Source: VAZQ01 sp963827585 (lineage in GTDB: Bacteria > Pseudomonadota > Alphaproteobacteria > Rhizobiales > Xanthobacteraceae). Taken from it: a DNA stretch of 64,000 nt. The translations under genes were made by a program, and so were the position numbers. The stretch covers positions 3,043-67,042 of the forward strand of contig CAWHCK010000045.1 of NCBI GenBank assembly GCA_963827585.1, written 5' to 3'. Shown here piece by piece: positions 7,952-16,672 of the stretch; position 1 is the stretch's first letter; each line of letters starts with the position of its first letter. The notes under the pieces were generated by a model. It was not told the origin of the DNA, made no database searches, and saw only the letters and a program-made list of their open reading frames with translations.

Positions 7952-9103
7952 ATGTTCCGTCGTGACGCGCCCGCTGAAGCCGAATTCCGCATGGAGGTCA
8001 GGACATGGCTGGAAGCCAACCTTCCGGTCGCACTTCGGGGGCGCACGGCACGTCCGCCGCCTGTGGAACTGATGCCCTGGTATCAGGAGCTCTCGCACAA
8101 AGGCTGGGTCGCACCGCATTGGCCCAGGCAATATGGCGGCATGGGCGCCACCCTCAACGAACAGATCATCATGACGGAGGAGCTGGCGCGCATCGGCGCG
8201 CCGCAGCTGCCGGCGCAAGGCCTCAATCACATCGGCCCGATCCTCATGGAGTTCGGGACCGATGCACAGAAGGCGCAGCATCTGCCGCCCATCCTTGCGG
8301 GTACCGTGATCTGGGCACAGGGCTATTCCGAGCCCGGCGCAGGCTCCGACCTTGCCAGCCTTTCGACCCGCGCAACGCTGGAGGGCGATCATTTCGTGGT
8401 GCGAGGGCAAAAGATTTGGACCACCTGGGCGCATCATTCGGACTGGATGTTCGCGCTGGTGCGCACCGATCCGCAAGCCCAGCCGCGGCAGGCCGGCATC
8501 AGCTTCCTGCTGCTTGATCTGCACAGCCCAGGCATCAGGATCAGGCCGATCAAGACGATCGCGGGCGATGATGAATTCAGCGAGGTGTTCTTCGACGATG
8601 TGATCGTGCCGGCCGAAAACCTGGTCGGAAAACTGCATGATGGCTGGCGCATCGCAAATGCGTTGCTGGGACACGAGCGCCTGGCGACCTCGAACCCGCA
8701 ATTTGCATTGATGGCGCTCGAGCGCATCAAGACGATGGCGCGCGCATCCGGAATCATGGCGGACCCGACGTTTCAGGATCGGCTCGCGGCAGCCAGCATC
8801 GATGTCACGGCGCTGTCGGCGCTGTTCAGTCACGCGGTGGAGCTCAGCAATCAGGGGCAAAGCCCCGGCCCGGAATCGTCGATGATCAAGATTTTCGGGT
8901 CCGAGCTTCTTCAGGCGCTCAACGACCTGTTGATCGAGGCGGCCGGCGGCCACGCGCCGGCCGACAGGCCGATCGCGACCGATTTCGGCGAGGTGGATAT
9001 CGCCGCCCCGTTCCTTCAGTCGCGGCGCGTGACAATCTATGGCGGCTCATCGGAAATCCAGCGCAACGTCCTCGCCCGCCGCGTGCTGAACCTCCCAAGC
9101 TGA
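7952..9103 (+). CDS. acyl-CoA dehydrogenase (large-type subunit)
   Basis: A 383-residue acyl-CoA dehydrogenase. QGYSEPGAGSDLASLSTRA (FAD/substrate loop) lies near residues 130-150, GQKIWTTWAHHSDW near 152-165, and the C-terminal VTIYGGSSEIQRNVLARRVL carries the usual FAD-contact sequence. This subtype often works with a smaller paralog encoded next to it, as here, forming heteromers that act on bulky or ring-bearing acyl-CoAs. The catalytic base position of straight-chain enzymes is not obvious, which fits the subtype. The start at 7952 has no strong ribosome site. The gene is 53 bp behind the Bug receptor. Confidence 0.9.
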   Translation: MFRRDAPAEAEFRMEVRTWLEANLPVALRGRTARPPPVELMPWYQELSHKGWVAPHWPRQYGGMGATLNEQIIMTEELARIGAPQLPAQGLNHIGPILMEFGTDAQKAQHLPPILAGTVIWAQGYSEPGAGSDLASLSTRATLEGDHFVVRGQKIWTTWAHHSDWMFALVRTDPQAQPRQAGISFLLLDLHSPGIRIRPIKTIAGDDEFSEVFFDDVIVPAENLVGKLHDGWRIANALLGHERLATSNPQFALMALERIKTMARASGIMADPTFQDRLAAASIDVTALSALFSHAVELSNQGQSPGPESSMIKIFGSELLQALNDLLIEAAGGHAPADRPIATDFGEVDIAAPFLQSRRVTIYGGSSEIQRNVLARRVLNLPS

Positions 9104-9127
9104 CGGACAGCACACGAGTGGTCCGAT

Positions 9128-9174
9128 CCCGAAGTTCGCAATTGGACTCGCGGCACAGGTGTGCGAACTTCGGG
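9128..9174. repeat. 13-bp perfect inverted repeat with 21-nt loop
   Basis: CCCGAAGTTCGCA at 9128-9140 is exactly repeated inverted at 9162-9174. The hairpin sits between the two acyl-CoA dehydrogenase genes, ending 19 bp before the second ATG. It looks like a mobile intergenic palindrome of the genome rather than a gene-specific control, but it would also hinder ribosome access or protect the upstream mRNA end. No T-run follows, so it is not a classic terminator. Confidence 0.6.
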
Positions 9175-9193
9175 TTCGGGGCACTAGACGGTC

Positions 9194-10287
9194 ATGGACC
9201 TGCATCTAACATCGGAGCAGACTCTGTTGCGCGACAGCGCCGCCAAATTCATATTGGCGGCGGGACCGAAGGTGGCGCGCGGATTTCGCGAGCAGGATCG
9301 AGCTTCGCGCCGGCACGTCTGCGGCAGGCGGGGGACCTCGGGTGGCTTGGCATCCTCGTTCCGAGCTCTGCGAGCGGCCTGGGCCTCGGCCTCACCGAGC
9401 TCGCCTTGGTGCTCGAGCAGGCCGGGCGGGGGCTCGTCTGCGAGCCAATTGGGCTGGCGGCGGTCTCCGCTGCTGCCCTGGCGCAGGGGCACGCGCCGCA
9501 TCCGATGCTGGAACGGGTCATGGCAGGCGAGGCGCTGGTCGTTCCGGCGCTGCAGGAGAACGTCCATGGCGACGACCCGCTGGCACCGCGCACGCAAGCG
9601 ATCGCGGAGCACGGAGCGCTCCGTTTGACCGGAAGCAAGATGTTTGTGTGCGCCGACGGCGCCGATGGCTTTCTCGTCAGCGCCAGCGGACGCGATGGAC
9701 CGACGCTGTGCTATGTGGCGCGCAATGCGCCCGGCTGCATGCTGGCGACCACGCAGACGGTGGAGGGCCGCAAGCTTTCGACACTCGGCCTCAAGGATGC
9801 GCCGGCCGATCTCGTTCCATCGCGCCAGTCATCGAGGAACGCGGTGGACGCGCTCCACAATCTCGCGCTGATGGCGCTGTCCGCCGAACTGCTTGGCGTG
9901 ATGGAGAAAGCACAAGAGATCACATTCGAGTACCTGCGCATCCGCAAGCAGTTTGGAAAACTGATCGGCAGCTTCCAGGCGCTGCAGCACCAGGCGGTCA
10001 ACATCTATATTCGGACCGAGACGGCCCGTTCGCTGCTGTTTCAGGTCGCGGCCAACAATGATCCCTATCGCATCGATCCCGCGTTGGCCGCCGCCGTGAA
10101 GGCCAAGGCGTCGGAGGACGCTCTGCTCGTCACCAAGGCCTGTATCCAGCTTCACGGCGCGATCGGATTTACCGATGAGCACGACATCGGCCTCTATCTC
10201 AAGCGGGCGATGCTGCTGTCGTCGCTGTTCGGGAATGCGGCGGCGCAGCGGCGCAGCTATGTCGCAATCGCCGGCCTGACTGCGTAG
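9194..10287 (+). pseudogene. acyl-CoA dehydrogenase (small-type subunit), single-base frameshift
   Basis: The N-terminus MDLHLTSEQTLLRDSAAKFI starts at the ATG at 9194; after EQDRA near 9302-9304 the frame must shift by minus one to continue as FAPARLRQAGDLGWLGILVP and on to the C-terminus. One base is missing, probably in the TT of GAGCTTCGC. Repaired, the protein has 364 residues and contains the family features LALMALSAELLGVMEKA, RKQFGKLIGSFQALQHQ and QLHGAIGFTDEHDIGLYLKR. It would pair with the preceding dehydrogenase. The rest is intact and under no visible decay, so a sequence error is as likely as a pseudogene. The crotonase follows 39 bp later. Confidence 0.75.
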
Positions 10288-10326
10288 TGCCGGCGCTACC
10301 ATGCCCCGTTGAACCAGGAGCCATTC

Positions 10327-11109
10327 ATGAGTGAAGAGCAAACGGTTACCTACGAGTTGGAGGGAGAGATCGCCCTTGTCGGGCTCAACCGCCCCGACAA
10401 GCGCAACTGCTTCAACCCGACTGTGATGAAGCAGTTGCGCGAGGCCATCGATCGCGCTGGCGAGGAGGCGAAGTGCGGCATCATCTTCGGCCATGGCGAT
10501 AACTTCTGCGCCGGGCTCGACCTGCGCTGGGCGGCGGAGAACTGGAAAACCGGGCGCTCGGAGCGGCTGCCGTTTCCGTTCAACCGCAACACCTATTTTG
10601 AAGCGATGGCGCGCGGCAATATTCCCTTTATCGCGGCGCTGCACGGCGCGACGTTGGGCGGCGGGCTCGAAACGGCTGCGGCCGCGCATATCCGTGTCGC
10701 GGACGAAACGACGTTCTTCGCTTTGCCCGAGGGAACGCGCGGCATCTTCATCGGCGGCGGCGGCTCGGTCCGCGTGGCGCGGCTGCTCGGCTTTGCCCGC
10801 ATGCAGGACATGATGCTCACCGGTCGGGTGCTCAAGCCCGACGAGGCCGAGCGCTACGGCATCGTGCAGTATATCGTGCCGAAGGGGCAGGCGATGGCCA
10901 AAGCGAAAGAGCTGGCCTTGAAAATCTGCAAGAACGCGCCCTTGTCGAACTTTGCGATCACCAACAGCCTGCCGCGCATCCAGGATATGTCCTACGACGA
11001 TGGCTTGTTCTTCGAACGCATGGTGGCGGAATACACCCGCAGCCCCGAGTTGATCGAGCGGCTGCACCAGTTCCTCGACAAGACCGCGCCGCGGGTGCGG
11101 CCGGGTTAG
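10327..11109 (+). CDS. enoyl-CoA hydratase/isomerase (crotonase family)
   Basis: A crotonase-fold protein of 260 residues. The first oxyanion-hole segment is HGDNFCAGLDL and the second is ALHGATLGGGLETAAAAHIR, the standard crotonase signature. The following ADETTFFALPEGTRGIFIGGGGS places Glu in one of the usual catalytic positions. ATG at 10327 (MSEEQTVTYE) is chosen because AGGAG lies eight bases upstream; an upstream TTG is less likely. It follows two acyl-CoA dehydrogenases and precedes a thiolase, so hydration of the enoyl-CoA they make is the natural role. Hydrolase or lyase activity cannot be excluded in this family. Confidence 0.9.
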   Translation: MSEEQTVTYELEGEIALVGLNRPDKRNCFNPTVMKQLREAIDRAGEEAKCGIIFGHGDNFCAGLDLRWAAENWKTGRSERLPFPFNRNTYFEAMARGNIPFIAALHGATLGGGLETAAAAHIRVADETTFFALPEGTRGIFIGGGGSVRVARLLGFARMQDMMLTGRVLKPDEAERYGIVQYIVPKGQAMAKAKELALKICKNAPLSNFAITNSLPRIQDMSYDDGLFFERMVAEYTRSPELIERLHQFLDKTAPRVRPG

Positions 11110-11129
11110 AGCATGATCCTGAAAAGTGG
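11109..11129. repeat. partial copy of the GAGCATGATC palindromic repeat
   Basis: The bases starting GAGCATGATCCTGAAAAGTGG match one arm of the longer repeat at 15886-15934. It begins at the stop codon of the crotonase gene. The other arm is missing or degenerate (AGCTAGAGC near 11140). Confidence 0.5.
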
Positions 11130-11208
11130 CTCCAGCATAAGCTAGAGCAATCTCGGAGTTGCGTGACCCTCAAGTCGCGGAACTTTCATAATTCAACGGG
11201 AGTGAACG

Positions 11209-12378
11209 ATGAGTTTGCGTGACAACGCCATCGTGGCCTATGCCGAAACCAAGGTGATGGAGAAGAGCGACCGCAACGTCTGGGTATTGTCCGGCGAAAT
11301 TCTTGAGGAGTTGCTCGACAAGACCGGCATCGACAAGAACGAGATCGATGGCTTGGTGATGGCGGGACTGACCGGCACCGGTGCCGCCAATCCGTTCTGG
11401 GCGCAAACCACGGCCGACGTGCTGGGCCTCGAGGTTGGCTTCTGCGAGCAGGTCCACACCGGTGGCTGCTCGGCGGCGGGCTGCGTCGCCCGCGCGGCTG
11501 CCGCGATCGATTACGGGATGTGCGACGTCGCGTTCCTGTTGTTTGCCGACACCCACGTGCTGGAGGACCGTACCGACCACAGCCACTCCTACCGGCGCGA
11601 GTGGACCGACCCCTACGGCCTGATGGGACCACCTGGCGCCTTCGGCTTGCTCAGCCGGGCCTACGAGGCGAAATACGGCCTCGACTACCGGATGTTGGGC
11701 AAGCTTGCGGTAACCCAGCGCAACCACGCGCTCCTCAACGAGAACGCCTGCGAGAAGCTGCGTGTCCCGATCACCATCGACGATTACATGAGCTCGCGCA
11801 TCATCGCCGATCCGATCCGATTGCTGGACTGTGTCATGCGGACCGACGGCGCTGCGGGCCTACTCATGATGAGCCGCAAGCGTGCAAAGGAAAAAGGGCT
11901 TTCCAAGAGCATCATCCCGATCGGCTACGCCGAGCGGACCAACTTCAAGGGCGGCGAGAACCTGGTCGATGTGACCAAGAGCGGTCACGAAATCTGCGGC
12001 AAGAAGGCGCTCGCCGCGGCTGGGATCGGCATCGCGGACGTTGCCTCGTTCCATCCCTACGACGACTTCATCATCGCGATCATGCTGCAGTTCGAGGCCT
12101 TCGGCTTCTGCAAAGCGGGCGAAGGCGTACCGTTCATCCGCGATCATGACTTCTCCTACAACGGCGATCTGCCGCTCAACACCGGCGGCGGCCAGATCTC
12201 CGCGGGCCAGGCGGCCTGCTCGTCGCACAACCTGCTCGAGGCGGTGCGGCAACTGCAGGGCGAGGGCGGCAAGCGTCAGGTCAAGGATACCAAGAATGCG
12301 CTGGTGACGGGCATCGGTTGGATCAACTACGGACGCAACTGGGGCTCGAGCGCGGCCTTGGTGCTGGTCCCGGAATAG
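11209..12378 (+). CDS. thiolase-family protein (SCP-x/lipid-transfer-type)
   Basis: A 389-residue thiolase-fold protein. The N-terminal nucleophile region EQVHTGGCSAAGCVARAAAA has Cys where thiolases carry theirs. The C-terminal half has SFHPYDDFIIAIMLQFEAFGFC and LPLNTGGGQISAGQ. The final loop reads SSHNLLEAVRQL rather than the GHP motif of classic thiolases, as usual in this branch. These proteins act with a DUF35 partner, which follows at 12488, in retro-aldol or thiolytic side-chain cleavage (known from steroid side-chain degradation). A clear ribosome site, CGGGAGTG, precedes the ATG. The substrate is unknown. Confidence 0.87.
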   Translation: MSLRDNAIVAYAETKVMEKSDRNVWVLSGEILEELLDKTGIDKNEIDGLVMAGLTGTGAANPFWAQTTADVLGLEVGFCEQVHTGGCSAAGCVARAAAAIDYGMCDVAFLLFADTHVLEDRTDHSHSYRREWTDPYGLMGPPGAFGLLSRAYEAKYGLDYRMLGKLAVTQRNHALLNENACEKLRVPITIDDYMSSRIIADPIRLLDCVMRTDGAAGLLMMSRKRAKEKGLSKSIIPIGYAERTNFKGGENLVDVTKSGHEICGKKALAAAGIGIADVASFHPYDDFIIAIMLQFEAFGFCKAGEGVPFIRDHDFSYNGDLPLNTGGGQISAGQAACSSHNLLEAVRQLQGEGGKRQVKDTKNALVTGIGWINYGRNWGSSAALVLVPE

Positions 12379-12385
12379 CCCCCCA

Positions 12386-12419
12386 CCCATCCCTCCCCCG
12401 CACGCGGGGGAGGGATGGG
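12386..12419. terminator. strong 14-bp hairpin after the thiolase gene
   Basis: CCCATCCCTCCCCC (12386-12399) pairs with its exact inverse at 12406-12419 around a 6-nt loop. It starts eight bases after the thiolase stop and lies 70 bp before the DUF35 gene. There is no T-run, so it is more likely an attenuating or mRNA-stabilising hairpin, or a genome-wide repeat, than a full terminator. Confidence 0.5.
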
Positions 12420-12487
12420 AGGGGGAACTAGGCGCCGGTTTTCCGTCAGAAAATGCGACCACTCAAGAATCCTAACGTGAGGCGATC

Positions 12488-12925
12488 ATGGCCAAAGCAT
12501 TGAACGACACGCTGGGCGTCAAGCGCACCATCAAGCACTTCGATTTTTCCGAGCCGTATTGGGAGGGAACGAAGCAGAAGAAGCTCGTCATCCAGTATTG
12601 CAAGGCGACCGGCAAATACCAGCATTTCCCGCGTCCGGTGAGCATCTTCACCGGCCGGCGGCGCGACATCGAATGGCGCGAGGTGTCCGGCAAGGGCGTG
12701 GTGTTCTCCTACACCATCACTGAACGCGGTACGCCTGCCTTCCGCGGTGCCGAGCCCTACGCCGTGGTGAGCGTGACGCTGGACGTTGGCGTCAACTTCA
12801 TCGCCAACATCGTCAACTGCAAGGCCGAGGAGCTCAAGGTCGGCATGAAGGTGAAGCCGCATTGGCATCCGCTCGACGACGGCACGCATCTGCTCATGTT
12901 CCAGCCGGACAAGGACGCGGCATGA
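12488..12925 (+). CDS. DUF35 OB-fold protein, thiolase partner
   Basis: A 145-residue DUF35 protein. The C-terminal OB-fold is recognisable from GKGVVFSYTITERG through PYAVVSVTLDVGVNFIANIVNC to LKVGMKVKPHWHPL. The N-terminal rubredoxin-like zinc ribbon of the family is degenerate: only one Cys (QYCKATGKYQHFP) remains where four are expected, so zinc binding looks lost. DUF35 proteins form complexes with thiolase-family partners in the steroid and acyl-CoA cleavage systems, and the thiolase gene is directly upstream. The stop codon overlaps the next ATG (ATGA). Confidence 0.85.
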   Translation: MAKALNDTLGVKRTIKHFDFSEPYWEGTKQKKLVIQYCKATGKYQHFPRPVSIFTGRRRDIEWREVSGKGVVFSYTITERGTPAFRGAEPYAVVSVTLDVGVNFIANIVNCKAEELKVGMKVKPHWHPLDDGTHLLMFQPDKDAA

Positions 12926-15018
12926 CCGGTCCGCAGGCCGCACGCGGGCGCCAGGCCGTCGCCAGGTTCCTGCGGCCGCGATCGGTGGCCATCGTCGGAA
13001 TGTCGGCGCGCGCCGGGAGCGCGGGCCAGGTGGTCCTGCAATCGCTCAAGCTCAATGACTTCAAGGGCGACATCCATCTGGTCGGCCGCAGCACCGAACC
13101 GATCGACGGCCGCCCTGTGCTCAAGAGCCCGGACGAGCTGCCCGAGGGCGTGGACCTCGCCGTCTTCACGCTGCCGGCTGCTGGCGTCCCCGAGGCGATC
13201 GACGCCTGCGCGCGCCGCAAGGTCGGCTCGGCGATGATATTCGCCGCCGGCTTTGCCGAGGTCGGCGATCAAACGACACAGGACGCCGTCACCGCCACCG
13301 CGCGGGCGGCCGGACTTGCGGTCGTGGGACCCAATTGCCTCGGCATGACGAACAACGTCGACGGCATGTGGCTGCACATGCTGTACGCGCGCGAGGCGCG
13401 GCGCAACGTCGAAGGAGGTGTCGCCTTCGTCGGCCAGAGTGGCGGCTTGCTCGGCCACTTCCAGCGCGCCGCCGACGGCCTCGGCCTTCCGCTCAGCTAC
13501 GTGATCTCGACCGGCAACGAGGCCGGCCTCGAGGGCACCGATTTCGTCGAGTTCCTCACCGAGGACCCTTCAACCCGCGTGATCGCGCTCTATTGCGAAC
13601 AGATCCGCCGGCCGGCGGAATTCCTCGCCGCCTGTCGCCGCGCACGCGCGGCCGCCAAACCGATCGTGCTGATGCAAGCGGGCCGCGGCGCAAAGGCGCG
13701 CAAGGCCGCGCAGTCGCACACCGGCGCGCTGATCGGCGATTTCGCCACGATGCGAACGCAAGCCGAGGATGCCGGCGCCGTTGTCGTTTACACCATGGAC
13801 GAGATGATGGATCTCGTCCAGATCCTGGTGCGCTATCCCGACCCGCCTGCCAAGGGGCCCGGCATTCTCACCGCCTCGGGCGCATATGTGGGACTGACCA
13901 ACGATTTCGCCGAGGAGGTCGGCCTCGAGCTTCCCGAGCTCGAGCCGGCCACGTTGAAGAAGGTCGGAGAGGTACTCCCCGCCTACGGGAACTACGGCAA
14001 TCCGCTCGACGTCACCGCCGGGTTTGCGCCGGACGCCCTGTCGGTGGCGACCAAGGCGCTGCTCGACGATCCGAATACCGGCATGCTGTTCATCTCCTTT
14101 CCGATCAACGCTGCTCGCCCGATCCAGAGCTTCAACAAGGGAATGGTTGGATCGACCAAGCCCAAGGTGATGGTCGCGCTCGGCGACACCTGGCCGCTCG
14201 CCCCCGACGTCATGGAAGCCGTGCGGGAGAGTCCGGCCGTGTTCTCGCGATCGTCGGACCGCATGATGCGCGCCATCGCGCTCTACACGCGCTATGGCCG
14301 CTTGCTCGCCCGTCCGGCCGCGGTCATGCCGCCCGAGCCGATCAAGGGGCTGCCCAAGCTCGGGACGGGCGCGCAGCCCGAATGGCTGGGCAAGAAGGTT
14401 CTCGCAGCCGCTGGCGTTCGGGTGCCCAACGGCGAACTTGCCCGCACCGCCGACGAAGCGATCGCGGTGGCCAGGCGCATCGGCTATCCGGTGGTGCTGA
14501 AGGCGCAGGCCGCGGCGCTGGCGCACAAGACCGAAGCGGGCGGCGTCATCTTGAATCTTGCCGATGAAAGCGCGGTGCGCGCCGCCTGGGACACATTGGT
14601 CGAAAACGTCAAACGCGCTGCGCCCGACATCACGATCGATGGCGCCCTCGTCGAAAAGATGTCGCCGAAAGGGATTGAGCTGATGGTGGGTGCCAAGCGC
14701 GATCCCGGCTGGGGTACGGTGTTGCTGGTCGGCCTGGGCGGCATCTGGGTCGAGGCGCTGGGCGACGTGAAGCTCTTGCCGGTCGATGCGGACGAAACGC
14801 AGATCGTCGAGGCGTTGCACACGCTGCGCACGGCCAAGCTGCTCGCCGGTTTCCGCGGCGCGCCGCCGGCGGACGTCAAGGCGGTCGCGCAGGTGGTCAT
14901 GGCCATTGGTCGGCTGATGCAGACTGTTCCCGAGCTGACTGAGATCGACGTCAATCCGCTGATGGTACACGCCGAGGGACAAGGGGCGACCGCATTGGAT
15001 GCGCTGATCGTTGCTTAA
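12922..15018 (+). CDS. ADP-forming acyl-CoA synthetase, fused alpha and beta domains
   Basis: A 698-residue acetate--CoA ligase (ADP-forming) type enzyme. It begins with a CoA-binding Rossmann domain (FLRPRSVAIVGMSARAGSAG), then a ligase domain with the phospho-His loop AAQSHTGALIGD, and ends in an ATP-grasp domain (WLGKKVLAAAGVRVPNGELA, GYPVVLKAQAAALAHKTEAGG, ELTEIDVNPLMV). It interconverts acyl-CoA plus ADP and phosphate with acid plus ATP, so it can activate the acid feeding this operon or recover ATP from its product. ATG at 12922 overlaps the DUF35 stop by four bases. Confidence 0.92.
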   Translation: MTGPQAARGRQAVARFLRPRSVAIVGMSARAGSAGQVVLQSLKLNDFKGDIHLVGRSTEPIDGRPVLKSPDELPEGVDLAVFTLPAAGVPEAIDACARRKVGSAMIFAAGFAEVGDQTTQDAVTATARAAGLAVVGPNCLGMTNNVDGMWLHMLYAREARRNVEGGVAFVGQSGGLLGHFQRAADGLGLPLSYVISTGNEAGLEGTDFVEFLTEDPSTRVIALYCEQIRRPAEFLAACRRARAAAKPIVLMQAGRGAKARKAAQSHTGALIGDFATMRTQAEDAGAVVVYTMDEMMDLVQILVRYPDPPAKGPGILTASGAYVGLTNDFAEEVGLELPELEPATLKKVGEVLPAYGNYGNPLDVTAGFAPDALSVATKALLDDPNTGMLFISFPINAARPIQSFNKGMVGSTKPKVMVALGDTWPLAPDVMEAVRESPAVFSRSSDRMMRAIALYTRYGRLLARPAAVMPPEPIKGLPKLGTGAQPEWLGKKVLAAAGVRVPNGELARTADEAIAVARRIGYPVVLKAQAAALAHKTEAGGVILNLADESAVRAAWDTLVENVKRAAPDITIDGALVEKMSPKGIELMVGAKRDPGWGTVLLVGLGGIWVEALGDVKLLPVDADETQIVEALHTLRTAKLLAGFRGAPPADVKAVAQVVMAIGRLMQTVPELTEIDVNPLMVHAEGQGATALDALIVA

Positions 15019-15046
15019 GCGAATTTGCGCAACGATGGAGGGCACG

Positions 15047-15808
15047 GTGACCAAACAACTAATGGATCGAGTGGCCATAGTCACGGGCGCAAGCGCTGGC
15101 CTCGGACGTGGAATTGCGGAAGCGTTGGCGGCCGCTGGTGCAAAAACTGCTTTGGCGGCGCGCCGAACAGAAATGCTCGTGGACGTGGCGTCCGGAATTC
15201 GTAGTGCGGGCGGCACCGCCCTGCCGGTGACGACTGACGTTACGCGCGAAGACCAAGTCGCCCAGCTATTCAGGAAGACATACGAGACCTACGGTCGCGT
15301 GGACGTCCTCGTGAACAATGCCGGTGTCCCGACCCATATGCCCATCGAAGACATCACGCTGAAATTTTGGCAGGAGGTTCTGGACGTGAACCTCACGGCG
15401 GCGTTCCTATGCAGCCGTGAGGCCATCAAGATAATGAAAAGTCAGACTCCGCAGGGCGGGCGCATCATCAATATCGGTAGTGTCTCGGCCAAGACGCCAC
15501 GGCCGGATTCCCTGCCCTACACGGCGACCAAATTTGCCCTTCAAGGCATGACGCATCAATTGACCATGGACGGCCGCAAATACGGTGTCGTTGCTTCGAT
15601 CTTGCATCCGGGCGCAACCTTGAGCAGCTTTTCGACCCGGCGCGGCCGGACAAAAGCCGGGCCGGGGGCCCAACCCGACGATTACGTGATGGCCGCTGAG
15701 GATGTCGCGAAGGTCGTCGTGCTCATGTGCAGCTTGCCGCCTGAGGTGAACCTGTATGAGGCGACAATCCTGCCCAATCACATGCGCTCATTCATCGGGC
15801 GCGGTTAA
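15047..15808 (+). CDS. SDR-family NAD(P)-dependent oxidoreductase
   Basis: A 253-residue short-chain dehydrogenase. The cofactor motif is TGASAGLGRG; NNAG, the Ser of IGSVSAKTPRP and the YTATK catalytic Tyr-Lys pair all follow in order. GTG at 15047 is chosen because GGAGG lies six bases upstream; an in-frame ATG at 15035 overlaps that site. It ends the plus-strand operon and plausibly oxidises the 3-hydroxyacyl-CoA or an alcohol formed after hydration. NAD versus NADP cannot be told safely: the RR after the second beta strand hints at NADP. Confidence 0.9.
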   Translation: MTKQLMDRVAIVTGASAGLGRGIAEALAAAGAKTALAARRTEMLVDVASGIRSAGGTALPVTTDVTREDQVAQLFRKTYETYGRVDVLVNNAGVPTHMPIEDITLKFWQEVLDVNLTAAFLCSREAIKIMKSQTPQGGRIINIGSVSAKTPRPDSLPYTATKFALQGMTHQLTMDGRKYGVVASILHPGATLSSFSTRRGRTKAGPGAQPDDYVMAAEDVAKVVVLMCSLPPEVNLYEATILPNHMRSFIGRG

Positions 15809-15837
15809 GTGAGCGGCGCTCATGAATTCACGGCCAG

Positions 15838-15885
15838 GAGCGTGATTGCTCCAGGTTGAGTTGCAATCACGCTCTAGCTTTTTTT
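15838..15885 (+). terminator. rho-independent terminator after the SDR gene
   Basis: GAGCGTGATTG (15838-15848) pairs exactly with CAATCACGCTC (15864-15874), followed after four bases by seven T residues (15879-15885). It lies 30 bp after the SDR stop, between convergent genes. Confidence 0.75.
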
Positions 15886-15934
15886 GAGCATGATCTTTTC
15901 GGAAAACCGGTACCCACTTTTCCGGATCATGCTC
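15886..15934. repeat. GAGCATGATC palindromic intergenic repeat
   Basis: GAGCATGATC at 15886-15895 and its inverse at 15925-15934 bracket a nested palindrome (GGAAAACCGGTACC...TTTTCC). This element is abundant between genes in Bradyrhizobium and relatives. Here it forms the 3' boundary of the leftward Liv operon, three bases from its last stop codon. Confidence 0.75.
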
Positions 15935-15937
15935 TAG

Positions 15938-16672
15938 CTAGCTGATGGCATGGTGGCCCAGATAAGCGTCGAGAACACGGGGATCATTGGCCAGCGCGCC
16001 GGATTCGCCTTGCATCAGAATACGCCCATTTTCCATGACGTAGGTTCGATTCGTGACCTGCAGCGCATACGAGGCCATCTGGTCGACCAGCAGGATCGAA
16101 AGACCTTCGCGATTGAGATCGACCAGAACGGGAAACAGGAGATCGAGGATTTTCGGGGCGAGCCCGAGCGACAGTTCGTCGACCACGAGAAGCTTGGGCC
16201 GAGACAACAGCCCGCGCGCAATTGCCAGCATCTGTTGCTCGCCGCCGGAAAGCGAGCCCGCGGCCTGGGTCAGCCGCCGCCGCAGCACCGGGAACAGTTC
16301 CAACACACGCGCAGTGTCCGTGGCGACGCCGGCATCGTCCTTTCCGGTCCGCAGATATGCGCCGAGGACCAGATTGTCCTCCACGGTCTGGTCGGCGAAG
16401 ATTTGTCGACCCTCAGGCACCATCGCGATGCCGCGCGGAACGACTTGGTAGCTCGCAAGCCCGGTAATGTCTTCGTCCGCGAAGGTGATCGACCCGGCAG
16501 CCGGTGCCACGACACCGGCAATCGCCCGCAGCGTCGATGTCTTGCCGGCGCCGTTCGACCCGATGATGCCCACGAACTCACCGGCATGCACTACCAAGTC
16601 GACGTGCCGCACCGCCTCGATGCGGCCATAGGCCACCTTGAGACCTTCGACCTTCAGCAGCGGCGCGGTCAT
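15938..16672 (-). CDS. livF: branched-chain amino-acid-type ABC transporter ATP-binding protein LivF
   Basis: A 244-residue ATPase of the LivF type. Walker A is GSNGAGKTST, the signature LSGGEQQMLAIARGLL, and Walker B LLVVDELSLGLAPK. The usual Glu-Pro after the Walker B Asp reads Glu-Leu here, a mild oddity. It energises uptake with the LivM-LivG fusion upstream, whose stop overlaps its ATG by four bases. Liv importers in this bacterial group also carry aromatic acids, amides or urea, and the operon's position beside an acyl-CoA degradation operon and an amide-degradation island makes a non-amino-acid substrate quite possible. Confidence 0.92.
   Translation of the reverse strand: MTAPLLKVEGLKVAYGRIEAVRHVDLVVHAGEFVGIIGSNGAGKTSTLRAIAGVVAPAAGSITFADEDITGLASYQVVPRGIAMVPEGRQIFADQTVEDNLVLGAYLRTGKDDAGVATDTARVLELFPVLRRRLTQAAGSLSGGEQQMLAIARGLLSRPKLLVVDELSLGLAPKILDLLFPVLVDLNREGLSILLVDQMASYALQVTNRTYVMENGRILMQGESGALANDPRVLDAYLGHHAIS

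Noticed and set aside
13570..15216. 548-residue minus-strand frame opposite the ADP-forming synthetase
   Set aside because: The plus strand encodes a complete three-domain synthetase; the antisense frame is a by-product of high GC at third codon positions.
15838..15934. Attachment site or mobile element end suggested by the strong palindromes
   Set aside because: One hairpin has a T-run and fits a terminator, and the other is a known abundant intergenic repeat of this bacterial group; no integrase or transposase is near.
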